From: Runella limosa DSM 17973
GTDB taxonomy: Bacteria; Bacteroidota; Bacteroidia; Cytophagales; Spirosomataceae
Length of the DNA stretch: 64,000 nucleotides
Assembly: GCF_000482465.1 (NCBI RefSeq)
Contig: NZ_AXVJ01000025.1
Coordinates: 1-64,000, forward strand
Direction of reading: 5' to 3'
Positions 9,353 through 17,493 of the stretch are shown here, piece by piece (position 1 is the first letter of the stretch; each line of letters begins with the position of its first letter). The notes beneath the pieces were generated by a model. The model made no database searches, was not told the DNA's origin, and saw nothing but the letters and a program-made list of their open reading frames with translations. The position numbers and the translations under genes are program-made.

Positions 9353-9388
9353 AAAAAATCTACCTCTGCTTTAGAGGTAGATTTTTTC
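9353..9388 (+). terminator. Rho-independent terminator after the SusD-like gene
   Basis: AAAAAATCTACCTC pairs with GAGGTAGATTTTTT around a seven-base loop, and the T-run continues the stem. It separates the SusCD pair from the glycosyltransferase gene. Confidence 0.8.
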
Positions 9389-9391
9389 TTT

Positions 9392-9399
9392 TATTTTTG
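9392..9399 (+). promoter_or_regulatory. -7 box for the glycosyltransferase gene
   Basis: TATTTTTG matches TAnnTTTG and lies just after the terminator. The ATG follows at 9416. The -33 element is only a weak TTTA with 18-base spacing. Confidence 0.4.
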
Positions 9400-9415
9400 A
9401 GAAAATGTACGTTTC

Positions 9416-10180
9416 ATGGTGCGGCAATTGTCTATCATTACCATTACTTATAATGCGGAAGCTTTCTTAGAACGAACCCTCAAGAGTATCTCCGCTAACT
9501 TGGCTTCCATTGTTGATGAGCAACGCTCCCTTGTCGAATACATCATCATCGACGGTGCTTCCAAAGACAATACATTGGCCATCGCGCAACCGTATCATGC
9601 GATGATTAATACACTTGTTTCCGAACCCGACAAAGGCTTATACGATGCCATGAATAAAGGTTTACAGCACGCAACGGGCGAGTATGTTTGGTTCATGAAC
9701 GCAGGGGATGAAATTCGAGACAGTAAGGTGCTTTCAAAATTATTACCCTTGTTGGCAAAAAAAGCAGATGTGTATTACAGCGATGCCATGTTTGTCAATG
9801 ACGATGGCACTGAGGTAGGACTACGCTCGCAAGTTACTCCGCATCGGCTTCCACAGCAACTCACTTGGCAAGACATGGCGCTTGGAATGAAAGTTTGTCA
9901 CCAAGCATTTATTGCCAAAAAAGCCTTGACACCACTGTACGATGTACAAAATCTCAGCGCCGATATTGGCTGGGAAATTGAAATTTTAAAAAAATCAACT
10001 CGAAATTATTACCTAGATTTTTTATTGTGCAATTACCTCACGGGAGGAGTATCAGTGCAGAAACATCGTCAATCACTCCAAGATAGGTTTAAAGTACTAG
10101 CCAAACACTTTGGTTTTCTTCCGACCCTCTGGAATCACGTTTTGATTGTGCTAAGAAGTATTTTACGAAAAATAAAATAA
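9416..10180 (+). CDS. Family 2 glycosyltransferase
   Basis: This 254-residue GT-A protein opens with LSIITITYNAEAFLERTLKS, the GT2 nucleotide-sugar-binding start. It continues with EYIIIDGASKDNT and the acceptor-side motif GLYDAMNKGLQHATGEYVWFMNAGDE. The NAGDE block sits where many GT2 enzymes have a DxD-type metal site, as in WcaA-like glycan enzymes. It has no membrane segment except a possible hydrophobic C-terminus (VLIVLRSILRKIK). The next gene starts two bases after its stop, so the two are probably co-transcribed. Its likely role is adding one sugar to a surface glycan or glycoprotein; donor and acceptor cannot be read from the sequence. Confidence 0.85.
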   Translation: MVRQLSIITITYNAEAFLERTLKSISANLASIVDEQRSLVEYIIIDGASKDNTLAIAQPYHAMINTLVSEPDKGLYDAMNKGLQHATGEYVWFMNAGDEIRDSKVLSKLLPLLAKKADVYYSDAMFVNDDGTEVGLRSQVTPHRLPQQLTWQDMALGMKVCHQAFIAKKALTPLYDVQNLSADIGWEIEILKKSTRNYYLDFLLCNYLTGGVSVQKHRQSLQDRFKVLAKHFGFLPTLWNHVLIVLRSILRKIK

Positions 10181-10182
10181 CT

Positions 10183-10890
10183 ATGACCATGAAGGCAGTT
10201 AGTTTATTCTTAGTAATGCTGTTCTTCATTCATCCAATGAAGGCACAAGAGTTTTTTAAGGTAAAGGCAGGGGAAGACCCCAAAAAAGCCATTCCCACCG
10301 CTGTGCAATACTTTTACCCCCAATTTCAACCAGGAAAGGTTATTTTTTATAATGGGCATACCACAAACGCCCAGCTTAACTATAACTTGCTTTTGGGAGA
10401 AATTCATTTCGTAGGGGCACAAAAAGACACGCTGTCACTTGCCAATGAGCAACTGATTAAAATGATTGTTGTAGGGAAACAACCTTTTGTTTTTGCCCCC
10501 AAATATGGTTACTTGCTTATCGAAGCCAACGATTCTTCGTCCGTTCGGCTTGGCCGAAAACAGCAATTTAGGTTAGCTAATCTGGAAAAAATTGGGGCAT
10601 ATCAACAATCAACAGGAGTCTCTTCTATACGAACATTTACTGTTTTTTCCAACGGCAATGGCTCTGTCCAAAAGCTTGACCCCAAAGGCGATGTTGTCTT
10701 CAGTAAAAACACTACTTATTACTTTGTTGACAAGAACAACAGTTGCTATAAAGCGGCAAAATCATCGCTTTTCAAAATACTCCCTAAGTATAAAAAACAG
10801 ATTACGAATTACTTACAAGAAAACAGACCCGACTTTAGAAATGAAAAAGACCTAAAAGATATTATTCAATTTTGTCGTCAGTTTCCCTAA
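10183..10890 (+). CDS. Secreted protein of unknown function
   Basis: This 235-residue protein has a clear signal peptide; ATG at 10183 or at 10189 (MKAVSLFLVMLFFIHPMKAQ) are both possible starts, and cleavage after KAQ is likely. The mature part has alternating beta-type segments and a Lys-rich C-terminus (SLFKILPKYKKQITNYLQENRPDFRNEKDL). I do not recognise a family. It sits two bases after the glycosyltransferase gene and 24 bases before the VCBS lipoprotein gene, so it probably belongs to the same transcript and works at the cell surface or in the periplasm. Confidence 0.7.
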   Translation: MTMKAVSLFLVMLFFIHPMKAQEFFKVKAGEDPKKAIPTAVQYFYPQFQPGKVIFYNGHTTNAQLNYNLLLGEIHFVGAQKDTLSLANEQLIKMIVVGKQPFVFAPKYGYLLIEANDSSSVRLGRKQQFRLANLEKIGAYQQSTGVSSIRTFTVFSNGNGSVQKLDPKGDVVFSKNTTYYFVDKNNSCYKAAKSSLFKILPKYKKQITNYLQENRPDFRNEKDLKDIIQFCRQFP

Positions 10891-10914
10891 TTTACCTTCG
10901 ATTCCTACTTTTTT

Positions 10915-13900
10915 ATGAAGCTAACATCTACTCTTTATATTGCTTGTTTCACCTTTTTTCTTGCCAGCTGTACCAACACGTCCAACGAACAAGGCGAACA
11001 AGCATCCAGCGAACCCACACTTTTTACGCAGCTAACCGCCGAACAAACAGGCGTTGATTTTCAAAACGTCATCAACGAAGGCCTCAATACCAACGTGTTG
11101 ATGTACGAGTATTTCTACAACGGCGGTGGCGTGGCCGTGGGTGACCTCAACGGCGATAAACTAGAAGACCTGTATTTTACGGCCAACATGAGCGATAATA
11201 AACTGTACCTCAACCGTGGCAATATGAAATTTGAGGACATTACGCTTCCGTCGGGAGCGGGAGGTCGGCCAGGGCCTTGGAAAACAGGCGTAACCATGGC
11301 CGACGTCAACGGCGATGGTCGCTTGGATATTTACGTGTGCCACTCGGGAAACTTAATGCCCGAAAAGAAGGCCAACGAGCTGTTTATCAACCAAGGAAAC
11401 AATGCCCAAGGTATTCCAACTTTCGTAGAGCAAGCCGCTGAATACGGCCTCAATAGCCTCGCTTCAAGTACCAACGCCTACTTTTTTGACTACGACCGCG
11501 ATGGCGATTTGGATTTGTTTTTGCTCAACCACAACATCAAATCTTTGCCCGTTCTGAACGAGTCGAACAGTGCGGAATGGATAAAATTAAACGATGACGT
11601 AAGCGGCTCGCGGCTTTTTAGAAATGATACTAAAAAATTTACAGACATCACCACTCAATCGGGTATCAATAGTTCGCCCCTTTCGTACGGTTTGGGAGCG
11701 GGTATCGCCGACTTTAACCAAGACGGCTGGCCAGATATTTACGTGAGTAATGACTATACCATTCCCGACCGTTTGTACATCAACAATCAAAAGGGAGGAT
11801 TTACTGACCAACTTGGGCAATCAATTGGGCATATTTCACAGTTTTCGATGGGAAATGACGTAGCCGACATCAACAACGACGCCTTACCTGATATTTTCAC
11901 CCTCGATATGCTCCCCGAGGAGAACCGCCGTCAAAAATTGCTCATGGCTCCCGACAACTACGAGAAGTTTGACATGACCGTGCGGTCGGGTTTCTATAAG
12001 CAGTTTATGCGGAATATGCTGCAACTTAACCTCACCCCCTGTCCCCCTCTCCTTGCAGGAGAAGGGGTATTGAACCCTCGCCTGAAAGGAGAGGGCAGGG
12101 TGAGGTTTTCCGAAATCGGCCAAATGGCGGGGATTTCCAACACCGATTGGAGCTGGGCGGCCTTATTTGCTGATTATGACAACGACGGTTGGAAGGACCT
12201 TTACATTACGAATGGCTACCTCCGCGACTATACCAACCTCGATTTTCTGAAATACATGAACGAGTTTCAGCAAAATGCGACCAACGTAACCCGCGACGAC
12301 GTCATGAAGCTCGTGCAACAAATGCCTGCCTCGAACGTGGTCAATTACGCCTATAAAAACAACAAAGACCTGACGTTCAAAAACGTAGGCAGTGCTTGGG
12401 GACTAGCGCAAAACTCCAATAGCAACGGAGCCGTTTATGCCGACTTGGACAACGACGGAGATTTGGATTTGGTGGTCAACAACATCAATGCCCCTGCCTT
12501 TATTTACCAAAACGATGCCAACAAAAAACTCCAAAACCATTACCTCAAAATCAGTTTGGTTGGCTCCGATAACAACCGATTTGGGATTGGAACAAAAGTG
12601 ACTATTTTCCAAAAAGGCCAAACTCAATACCTCGAACAAATGCCCATGCGTGGCTACCAGTCGAGCGTATCGGGTATTCTTCATTTTGGGTTGGGGGCGG
12701 CTACGACCGTCGATTCGCTACATGTCACTTGGCCCAACGGCAAACAGCAACGCCTTGCCAATCTTAAAGGTGACCAATGGCTGACGCTCAATGAGAAAGA
12801 CGCGGCGTCGAATCCTTTCAAGGCTACCTCTCCCGCGCCGCTTTTTCAACCTACCTCCTCGCCCATCGCGTACCAACAACCTTCGACGGCTTACAATGAC
12901 TTCAAACGTCAGATTTTGATGGTCAATCCACAGTCGTACATAGGCCCTTGCCTCACCAAAGGCGACGTTAACGCTGATGGGTTGGAAGATGTTTTTGTAG
13001 GCGGGGGCAATGGCCAAGCGGGGGCTTTGTTTATCCAGCAAAAAGGCGGAAGCGGTTCAGCCCCTCAATTTGTCAAAAAAGCCCAACCTGCGTTTGAGGC
13101 CGATGCCAAGAGCGACGCTTCCGATGCAGTGTTTTTTGATGCCGATGGCGATAAAGACCTTGATTTGTACGTATGTCACGGTGGCTACGCCAATTTTCAA
13201 GCCAATGACCCGCTTCTGCAAGATGCGCTTTATCTGAACGATGGCCAAGGAAACTTCACCAAAAATGTCGCCGCACTTCCTTCTATGCCCGTTAGTAGCA
13301 GCTGCGTTCGGGTAGCTGACGTGAACGGTGACGGCAAACCTGATTTGTTTGTGGGTGGGCGAGTAGTGCCAGGAAGTTATCCCGAGACTCCGCAAAGTTA
13401 TCTCTTACTTAATAGCCCCTCAGGGGGAGTAAAATATTCCCCCGTTGCGGGCTGGGGAACTGGACTTGGCATGGTCACGGATGCTGCTTGGCTTGACCTC
13501 AACGGCGATAAAAAGCCTGAGTTAATCGTCGTTGGCGAATGGATGCCAGTGACGGTGTTTGAAAACGTAAATGGTAAATTGGAAGATAAAACGGATAGCT
13601 ATTTTGCCCAAAAATATAGCGGTTGGTGGAACAAACTACTAGTGGACGATTTCAACGGCGATGGCAAAATGGACTTGGTTGTAGGGAATTTGGGCTTAAA
13701 CTCGCAAGTGAAAGCCTCGAAAGAACAACCTGCCGAATTGTATTTCAAAGACTTTGACCAAAACGGCCGAATTGATCCTATTTTGTGTACATACATTCAA
13801 GGAAAAAGCTACCCGTACATCACGCGTGATGAGTTGATTGGCCAATTGCCAATTATGGGAAAACGCTACACGGACTACAAAACGTACGCCGATGCGACGC

Positions 13901-14313
13901 TGCAAGATGTTTTTGATTCGTCGGAATTAAGTGGTGCAGGGCATTTGGAAGCCAATCATCTTGCTACTACTTTGTTTATCCGTGGTACCGACGGAAAATT
14001 TGCCGTACAAGCCCTTCCGCTCGAAGTCCAAGCGTCGCCCGTTCATGCGTTGGTAGCTTTGGATTACGACAAAGACGGTAAAAAAGACTTATTGTTCTGC
14101 GGAAATCAGCTTCATACCCGTCTGCGCTTTGGCCACTACGATGCCAATTTTGGGGTGTTGTTACACAACGATGGCCAAGGCAAATTCAATTATGTACCGC
14201 AAGCTCGTTCGGGCTTTATGTTACAAGGCGAAGTACGAAGTGCCATTTCTGTCAACAATTACCTCTTTTTTGGTATTAATCAGCAGGGCGTTGTTTCATA
14301 TAAAAGCAATTAA
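10915..14313 (+). CDS. Large FG-GAP/VCBS-repeat lipoprotein with ASPIC/UnbV domain
   Basis: This 1132-residue protein has a lipobox (FFLASC, lipidation Cys at residue 19) and many FG-GAP/VCBS calcium-binding repeats of the DLNGDKLEDLY, DVNGDGRLDIYV and DYDNDGWKDLYITN type, spread from about 75 to 1090. An ASPIC/UnbV domain lies near 550-630 (GIGTKVTIFQKG, then GLGAATTVDSLHVTWPNGKQ). Such CRTAC1-like proteins form beta-propellers on the outside of the cell and are common next to SusCD pairs. Residues about 371-397 (TPCPPLLAGEGVLNPRLKGE) do not fit the repeat pattern. They are encoded by a roughly 80-bp palindromic DNA element at 12028-12107 that has inserted without shifting the frame. Confidence 0.9.
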   Translation: MKLTSTLYIACFTFFLASCTNTSNEQGEQASSEPTLFTQLTAEQTGVDFQNVINEGLNTNVLMYEYFYNGGGVAVGDLNGDKLEDLYFTANMSDNKLYLNRGNMKFEDITLPSGAGGRPGPWKTGVTMADVNGDGRLDIYVCHSGNLMPEKKANELFINQGNNAQGIPTFVEQAAEYGLNSLASSTNAYFFDYDRDGDLDLFLLNHNIKSLPVLNESNSAEWIKLNDDVSGSRLFRNDTKKFTDITTQSGINSSPLSYGLGAGIADFNQDGWPDIYVSNDYTIPDRLYINNQKGGFTDQLGQSIGHISQFSMGNDVADINNDALPDIFTLDMLPEENRRQKLLMAPDNYEKFDMTVRSGFYKQFMRNMLQLNLTPCPPLLAGEGVLNPRLKGEGRVRFSEIGQMAGISNTDWSWAALFADYDNDGWKDLYITNGYLRDYTNLDFLKYMNEFQQNATNVTRDDVMKLVQQMPASNVVNYAYKNNKDLTFKNVGSAWGLAQNSNSNGAVYADLDNDGDLDLVVNNINAPAFIYQNDANKKLQNHYLKISLVGSDNNRFGIGTKVTIFQKGQTQYLEQMPMRGYQSSVSGILHFGLGAATTVDSLHVTWPNGKQQRLANLKGDQWLTLNEKDAASNPFKATSPAPLFQPTSSPIAYQQPSTAYNDFKRQILMVNPQSYIGPCLTKGDVNADGLEDVFVGGGNGQAGALFIQQKGGSGSAPQFVKKAQPAFEADAKSDASDAVFFDADGDKDLDLYVCHGGYANFQANDPLLQDALYLNDGQGNFTKNVAALPSMPVSSSCVRVADVNGDGKPDLFVGGRVVPGSYPETPQSYLLLNSPSGGVKYSPVAGWGTGLGMVTDAAWLDLNGDKKPELIVVGEWMPVTVFENVNGKLEDKTDSYFAQKYSGWWNKLLVDDFNGDGKMDLVVGNLGLNSQVKASKEQPAELYFKDFDQNGRIDPILCTYIQGKSYPYITRDELIGQLPIMGKRYTDYKTYADATLQDVFDSSELSGAGHLEANHLATTLFIRGTDGKFAVQALPLEVQASPVHALVALDYDKDGKKDLLFCGNQLHTRLRFGHYDANFGVLLHNDGQGKFNYVPQARSGFMLQGEVRSAISVNNYLFFGINQQGVVSYKSN
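12028..12107. repeat. Palindromic element inserted in frame in the VCBS lipoprotein gene
   Basis: The outer arms AACCTCACCC (12028-12037) and GGGTGAGGTT (12098-12107) are exact inverse complements. Inside are further imperfect arms rich in CCCCTCTCC / GGAGAAGGGG. The translated segment (LTPCPPLLAGEGV...) is compositionally foreign to the protein, whose repeat pattern resumes immediately after. Similar palindromes are scattered through genomes of this group, as far as I recall. Confidence 0.75.
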
Positions 14314-14315
14314 GT

Positions 14316-14364
14316 CACGTCAGAGACGTGAATCCATGTGCGCCCCGAGTCGTAGTTCGGGGCG
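14316..14364. repeat. Two short hairpins after the VCBS gene
   Basis: CACGTC-AGA-GACGTG (14316-14330) and CGCCCCGA / TCGGGGCG (14341-14348 with 14357-14364) form stems directly after the stop codon. The second may help end transcription, but no T-run follows. They lead into the 108-bp repeat. Confidence 0.5.
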
Positions 14365-14379
14365 TGCTTAGATGGCGCG

Positions 14380-14487
14380 AACGTCCCGTTCGTACTACAG
14401 ACTCAGAGGCTTCCAGCCTAGCTAGGACAGCAAAATGGCTGGAAGCCTTTCAATAATGAACACGAGGTTGAGACTCGCGCTAGCGGG
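14380..14487. repeat. 108-bp REP-like repeat, copy 1
   Basis: This is a near-identical partner of 15259-15366, in the same orientation. It holds an AACG/CGTT palindrome, a perfect 12-bp inverted repeat (AGGCTTCCAGCC at 14407-14418 with GGCTGGAAGCCT at 14437-14448) and a final GACTCGCGCTAGCGGG block. The two copies bracket an AT-rich gene. Confidence 0.85.
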
Positions 14488-14520
14488 GTATTTTTTAAGG
14501 ACCTCTAATACAAATCTATT

Positions 14521-15171
14521 ATGTATAAATTTATTCGGTGGAATCCTGATTCGACTATTAGCGGTGCTGATGTAGGTGGCAAGGCCTTTTTGAAGGCATT
14601 GGGTCAAGAAGCTGAGTTCAAGCAATATTATTCTATTGCTGATAAGAATTTTGAGTATATCGAACTTGGCTACCGAGCAAGAGCCAACGATTTTATGGAA
14701 TTTTATAGAAGCCCTGGTTTTTATTTTAGTCAAAAACTCAATGATTTAATCAGACAGTACCTAATAGCTCCCAATGAGTATATAGACGTAAAATTGGCAA
14801 AGAAAGATAAAGAGTTGGGGCAGTATTACTGGTATATTTTTGAGAATCAAAGCCAATTAGTGGATATTAAAAATTCAATTTTCATTTGTCGTGTAAGAAA
14901 AGACAATAAACATGAAGTGATTAATGGTTTATCATTTAATTCTTACGAAGGTTTTGTAGAGTTTTTTAGAGATGATGCTAATAAAGTATCAGGAAAACGG
15001 CCAACCACCCTTAGTCTTACAAAGGAAGCTACTCAATACGATATACTCTACTTACCAAACATTAAAAGCCTTTGCCTGCTCGTAAGTAATCGTCTGCTTC
15101 AAAAAATGGAGGAAAATAAAATAACAGGCTATGAAATTTTTCTCGAAGACTGTCAAATCAATATTAGTTAA
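14521..15171 (+). CDS. Imm11-like (DUF1629) protein, orphan immunity candidate
   Basis: This 216-residue soluble protein has no signal peptide. The pattern FYFSQKLNDLIRQYLIAP, followed by IDVKLAKKDK, then YYWYIFENQ and a short strand-rich C-terminus, resembles the Imm11/DUF1629 family. That family is known as immunity proteins for polymorphic toxins; the match is by eye and moderate. The gene is more AT-rich than its neighbours and lies exactly between two 108-bp direct repeats, both signs of acquisition as a unit. No toxin gene adjoins it. If the assignment is right, it is an orphan immunity gene protecting against a toxin made elsewhere or by competitors. Confidence 0.5.
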   Translation: MYKFIRWNPDSTISGADVGGKAFLKALGQEAEFKQYYSIADKNFEYIELGYRARANDFMEFYRSPGFYFSQKLNDLIRQYLIAPNEYIDVKLAKKDKELGQYYWYIFENQSQLVDIKNSIFICRVRKDNKHEVINGLSFNSYEGFVEFFRDDANKVSGKRPTTLSLTKEATQYDILYLPNIKSLCLLVSNRLLQKMEENKITGYEIFLEDCQINIS

Positions 15172-15258
15172 ACAGCATTTATATATGATTTTACCAAAAT
15201 GCTTTTTCAACACATTCAATAATTTCTTTTCATTTAGCCATTCACACCCAGTAGCACA

Positions 15259-15366
15259 AACGTCCCGTTCGTGCTAAGAATTCAGAGGCTTCCAGCCTAG
15301 CTAGGACAGCAAAATGGCTGGAAGCCTTTCGATAATAATCACGAGGTTGAGACTCGCGCTAGCGGG
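15259..15366. repeat. 108-bp REP-like repeat, copy 2
   Basis: Same length, orientation and hairpins as copy 1 at 14380-14487, with a few mismatches (mainly near the start and in the ATAATGAAC/ATAATAATC stretch). It lies 87 bases after the stop of the Imm11-like gene. Confidence 0.85.
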
Positions 15367-15454
15367 AGTAGGATAAATTGATTTGGGTAAAATTGGAGCG
15401 TTGAGTTGTTTTAAACGTATCCATTTTATCCAACCATTTATTCCTAAAAAACGC

Positions 15455-16027
15455 ATGAAAACGCCTACTGTTTCTCTCTTTTACTATTTATTCCTGCTCT
15501 TTGTGTGTAGTTGTTGTACCCGTTCTTTTACAATTTCGGGGAAAGTGAATGCCCATCGCTGGTACGGGGCAGGGCAAGGAAATATTATTCCTCCCGAAAG
15601 ATTACCCAATTGCGACGTTCAACGATTTGGTTTCGGAGCTACTACCGATATTCCTTTTGACGGGACTAAGACTTCAAAAATAACGGGCTGCTCCACCAAC
15701 TGCCATCCCAAACAACACATTGATTTTTATGCAATTCCGCTGAAAGAAGGCAAGTATGATTTAATGATAAATGACGCTTGTTTACCGACCCTCGCTTCAA
15801 AAGCAAGGCTTATCCATTTTAAAAGTAACCCCGACGGTGCTCATATCATTAAAGGAGAGAGTGTGAGCGTTATTAATGACTTTGAAACGGTAGGTGACAG
15901 CTGGTTACATATCACAAAGTATGACACCACCAACGGTCAGGTTAAAGGTAAGTTTGAGCTACATCTGGTCAATAAAAAAGGCGACCAACTTCATTTTCGT
16001 AAAGGGCGTTTCAATGTAAAGTTATGA
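15455..16027 (+). CDS. Lipoprotein of unknown function
   Basis: The preferred start is ATG at 15455, giving MKTPTVSLFYYLFLLFVCSC and a lipobox within VCSCC. An upstream in-frame ATG at 15383 would put 24 polar residues before the signal peptide and is unlikely. The mature part of about 170 residues starts with FTISGKVNAHRWYGAGQGNI and ends with KGKFELHLVNKKGDQLHFRKGRFNVKL, a beta-rich end typical of small Bacteroidota lipocalin-like lipoproteins. It has two conserved-looking cysteines (GCSTNCHP). No family could be named. It is convergent with holB, about 98 bases apart. Confidence 0.7.
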   Translation: MKTPTVSLFYYLFLLFVCSCCTRSFTISGKVNAHRWYGAGQGNIIPPERLPNCDVQRFGFGATTDIPFDGTKTSKITGCSTNCHPKQHIDFYAIPLKEGKYDLMINDACLPTLASKARLIHFKSNPDGAHIIKGESVSVINDFETVGDSWLHITKYDTTNGQVKGKFELHLVNKKGDQLHFRKGRFNVKL

Positions 16028-16125
16028 GCATTGATTATACTGATTATTCAGCATTTTTCTTACTCTCCTCTTCAAACAAGCGCATGGCAAGGAGGCCATT
16101 TCCGACTACTAAAAAAGAAGAATCC

Positions 16126-17289
16126 CTACCCTCTCATACTCCGCGCCGCCGTCAATGAAATATCCAAAAAAAGCACTTTAGCGCGGGCATTTCGCTCAAG
16201 GTGGTAATACCCGTCGGTAATTTCTTGAATGAGCAATTCGATGGCGGAAGGTGCCACGGCTTTCCCAAATTTCTGCACAAAACTCAGTTCTTCATCTTGT
16301 AGTCTCAATAAATCCTCCACGCCGTTTTGCCACAAAAACAAATCGCGAAATAAATTGAGGGTATAGTCAAAAATACCTTTTTGTTTTTCTTTGCCCAAAC
16401 CATCAAACTCATCCGCCAACTTAACCAAAGCGGCAAAATCACGCGAGTAGCACTTCCGCATCCAGTTGGCAAACCACGCGTGGCGGTCGTCTTCGGTTTC
16501 GTGGGTCAAGCGCACCGCTTCCGACAAGTTGCCTTCGCACAAGTACGCAATTTGCCGCGCACGGCGCTCATCCACACCCTTTTGAGTCAAAAACTGCGTC
16601 ACTTCGTCGTCGTCAAAGGCCCGAACAGCTACCCGTTGTGTCCGCGAAATGATGGTCGTCAACAATTTATCCGATTGGCTCGACACCAGCAAAAACAGCG
16701 TTTTTTCGGGAGGTTCTTCTAAGATTTTCAAAAGTGCATTGGCGGCGGCGATATTGAGCAATTCAGGTTGCCAAAACAACATGATTTTGTACTCTCCCTC
16801 AAACGCTTTGAGCGAAAGCTTATTGATAATTCCGCGAGATTCTCGAATGGGAATAATTCCCTGTTGGTTGCCAGTGGCATTGATGTACGCCAACCATTCC
16901 GACAGTGTGCGGTAGGGTTGCGCTTCCAAAAAAGATCGCCATTTGGGAGTAAGCTCGGCCAATAAATCTTCACCGTCTTTGGGTGTACGGGGCAGCGGAA
17001 AAATATGATACACGTCAGGGTGGACGAGTTTACGCATTTTGACGCACGACGGACAGCGTCCACAAGAATCCTCGGGCTGTCGGTCTTCGCAGTTGACGTA
17101 AGTGGCAAAAGCCCACGCCAACGCCACTCCTGCGCCTCCCACAGGCCCATCAAAAAGCTGCGCATGGGCTACGTGGTTGGTTTGTACCGAACGAAGCAGT
17201 GCGCGCTTGGTTTCGTCGTGACCGATAATATCTCTAAACAGCAAAACAGAACTAGGTTTGATATTGGCTGTAAAATTAAAGAAAGGCAA
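16126..17289 (-). CDS. holB: DNA polymerase III delta' subunit
   Basis: This 387-residue AAA+ clamp-loader protein begins with FRDIIGHDETKRALLRSVQTNHVAHAQLF. It has a degenerate P-loop (DGPVGGAGVALA, lacking the GKT of Walker A) and a four-Cys zinc module in CEDRQPEDSCGRCPSCVK. Then come ALLKILEEPPEKTLFLLVS and a sensor region with ISRTQRV. Delta' does not hydrolyse ATP, so the missing GKT is expected. The protein loads the sliding clamp with gamma/tau and delta. The ATG at 17289 adds about 16 residues before the conserved start; a TTG near 17241 could be the real start. It stands alone, convergent with the preceding lipoprotein. Confidence 0.9.
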   Translation of the reverse strand: MPFFNFTANIKPSSVLLFRDIIGHDETKRALLRSVQTNHVAHAQLFDGPVGGAGVALAWAFATYVNCEDRQPEDSCGRCPSCVKMRKLVHPDVYHIFPLPRTPKDGEDLLAELTPKWRSFLEAQPYRTLSEWLAYINATGNQQGIIPIRESRGIINKLSLKAFEGEYKIMLFWQPELLNIAAANALLKILEEPPEKTLFLLVSSQSDKLLTTIISRTQRVAVRAFDDDEVTQFLTQKGVDERRARQIAYLCEGNLSEAVRLTHETEDDRHAWFANWMRKCYSRDFAALVKLADEFDGLGKEKQKGIFDYTLNLFRDLFLWQNGVEDLLRLQDEELSFVQKFGKAVAPSAIELLIQEITDGYYHLERNARAKVLFLDISLTAARSMRG

Positions 17290-17345
17290 CTTGTATTAGA
17301 CATCTATCTGATAATTTCTATAAATCAGGCACGCACCAGGTAACA

Positions 17346-17440
17346 TTTTTCACCGAACGTCGTCTAACTCAATGGGGGCTGTGTGGTGGATTTGATTCAT
17401 TTTTCTACGAAGATTTAGCTCCTCTGGAGCAATGAACAGC
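17346..17440. repeat. Partial copy of a composite palindromic repeat
   Basis: This segment matches the reverse complement of 22089-22175: CACCGAACGTCG, a GATGGGGCT-like arm, GTGGTGGATTT, ATTCATTTTTCTAC and AGCTCCTCTGGAGCAATGAA appear in the same order. The last piece is itself a hairpin (GCTCC/GGAGC). It fills most of the gap between the divergent holB and bestrophin genes. Confidence 0.75.
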
Positions 17441-17493
17441 CACTCTATATTTTAATGCGTTCAAACTGAATTTTATTGAAAGGATAAAATAAT

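Noticed and set aside
13420-13445. CCCCTCAGGGGGAG...TTCCCCC hairpin in the VCBS gene, possibly a second in-frame palindromic insertion
   Set aside because: It is short, and the encoded residues could be part of a normal loop; without homologues the case is too weak.
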